Assembly (NCBI RefSeq): GCF_028368935.1
Contig: NZ_JAQNDK010000001.1
Coordinates: forward strand, 1,116,001 to 1,180,000
Source of the DNA: Sorangium aterium
GTDB taxonomy: Bacteria > Myxococcota_A > Polyangia > Polyangiales > Polyangiaceae
Direction: 5' to 3'
DNA: 64,000 bases
The position numbers and the translations under genes are program-made. This document shows, piece by piece, positions 63,046 to 64,000 of this stretch; positions within the stretch are counted from its first letter, which is position 1, and every line of letters starts with the position of its first letter. The notes under the pieces are model-generated. The model was not told where the DNA came from. It did not search any database and was given only the letters and a program-made list of their open reading frames with translations.

Positions 63046-63805
63046 TGCCTGCCGTCGCTCCGGATCGTCCGCCCTGTGTGGGAGCTACGCGAAGTTCACC
63101 TGGATGGCCAGCGGTTCGGGGTTACGGGCGTGTCACCGGAAGCGGGCGTCGCGAGGCGCCGCCGCCGTCATGCAATCACCACCGATTGCCGCGCTCAGCT
63201 GCGCATCGTCACCAGAGAGCGCGGCCAGGGGCAACTCTGCAGCGTCGAAGCGCCCGGCGGTCTCCGGTCCAGCGCCACCTGGGCAGTCCGGTGCTCCGCC
63301 GCCGTCCACCGGAGCGCGGTCGGACGAGGCCCCCGCTCGGCCCTCCGGCGGCGCGCGACGATGGCAATGCGGCACACCGGCGCGGCCGTGGCGGCCCACC
63401 CGCTGAGACCGGTGCGGCGCTGGGTGGGCCAGTGGATCGGTCGCTGGCCGCTCCCGCCGCCGCGACGCGCCTCGGCCGGCGGCCCGCGCTCCGGCTCCCC
63501 CGGGACCGCGTTCGCCCCGCTGTCCCGCGGGCCGCGCGTGGCCCACGCGTCGCCCACGCGTGGCCCACGCACGATTTCCCGTGCCCCGCGGCTTTTTCGT
63601 CCAGGCGACCTCGGGTGCGGCGGGCGGCCGATGTGAAGCGGCGCTCCCCGGGTCCCAAAAACGAGGCGTGGGAGCCGTTCGTCGTGTGACGCTGCGCGCG
63701 GCGCTTCCTCTGTCGCGTCTGCGTGATAAATGAGCTTGTCTGGGGAGAGGGGGGAGGCGACCGGAACGCGCTGGACCCCCTTTGTCAAGCGAAGGAGGCC
63801 GCTCT
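63046..63805. other. Long intergenic region between two divergent kinase genes
   Basis: About 760 bp. Open frames exist on both strands but all are Arg/Pro/Ala-rich and none has a clear start site or domain. It contains the 11-bp repeat at 63535. Promoters for both kinases should lie here. Confidence 0.5.
63535..63573. repeat. 11-bp tandem repeat, three copies
   Basis: CGCGTGGCCCA (63535), CGCGTCGCCCA (63546), CGCGTGGCCCA (63557), then CGCACG. Confidence 0.8.
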
Positions 63806-64000
63806 TGTCAATCGTGCCCGGAACCGTTCTGCTCCAGCGCTACCGCGTGGTACGTCATCTCCGCCGCGAAGGCCTCGGTGAGGTGTTCAGCGCCGAGGAC
63901 GCGAGCACCGGCCGGCGCGTCGCGGTCAAGGTGCTCGGTGAGCCCCCGGTGCGCCAGGAGCCGGGAGGCGTGCTCAACACGCCAGAGCGCATGCCCCAGC
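63806..64000 (+). CDS. Ser/Thr protein kinase, N-terminal part
   Basis: A gene cut by the right edge; 65 residues are visible. LLQRYRVVRHLRREGLGEVF is the start of a kinase domain with a Gly-loop variant (REGLGEVF), and GRRVAVKVLGE gives the VAVK lysine. I chose TTG 63806, which has AAGGAGG six bases upstream. An in-frame ATG at 63731 would add 25 residues but has no ribosome site. Divergent from the giant kinase. Confidence 0.75.

Overview
The window is very GC-rich, densely coded DNA with strong G/C bias at third codon positions. It carries many lipoproteins with a lipobox cysteine, several Ser/Thr kinases (one a 1286-residue kinase/ATPase/TPR protein), FHA and STAS proteins, an ECF sigma factor and a sigma-54 activator. 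This mix suggests a large-genome myxobacterium, most likely Polyangiales/Sorangium-like. That placement is inference: there is no rRNA or other marker gene here. I found no tRNA, rRNA, CRISPR array, integrase or transposase.

Layout. 1-5.4 kb: a cut-off gene, an FKBP-type isomerase lipoprotein, a class V aminotransferase, an unusual small kinase, a TerB-like protein, a Sel1-repeat lipoprotein and two small unknown genes. 5.5-8.5 kb: a nucleotide-sugar set (nucleotidyltransferase, DegT aminotransferase, LegB-like 4,6-dehydratase). 8.6-11.1 kb: a small lipoprotein, an EEP-family hydrolase and a cysteine synthase homologue. 11.2-18.9 kb: a DAB-type inorganic carbon uptake operon (SulP transporter, DabA, NuoL-like DabB and an extra NuoM-like subunit that has lost three key residues). 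19.2-23.7 kb: an ECF sigma factor with a membrane partner, a sigma-54 activator, a duplicated copy of the partner gene lodged inside a wrecked GTP-type PEP carboxykinase gene, and a methyltransferase. 23.8-31.4 kb: a six-gene, translationally coupled operon for a membrane complex related to hydrogenase-4, whose large subunit lacks all four Ni-Fe cysteines (an Ehr-type complex), preceded by a receiver-like gene.

31.7-49 kb: MazG, an unknown lipoprotein, a P450 and an FAD monooxygenase with a 51-codon reading frame between them, an exported diiron (ferritin-like) lipoprotein, a beta-propeller lipoprotein, an FHA protein, a pectate lyase with a CBM-like lipoprotein, an SDR, a PAS-STAS protein, a zinc-ribbon protein and other small genes. 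49-56 kb: a complete MacAB-TolC-type export operon with a divergent two-component system. 56-64 kb: an 84-bp tandem repeat, an unknown gene with a strong ribosome binding site and terminator, a DUF2252 protein, PpnP, the giant kinase, and the start of another kinase running off the right edge.

The most unusual parts are the Ehr-type complex, the DAB operon with two antiporter-like subunits, and the pckG relic that captured a sigma-partner gene downstream of a candidate sigma-54 promoter. Functions for these are inferred from families and context; nothing was searched or computed beyond reading the sequence.
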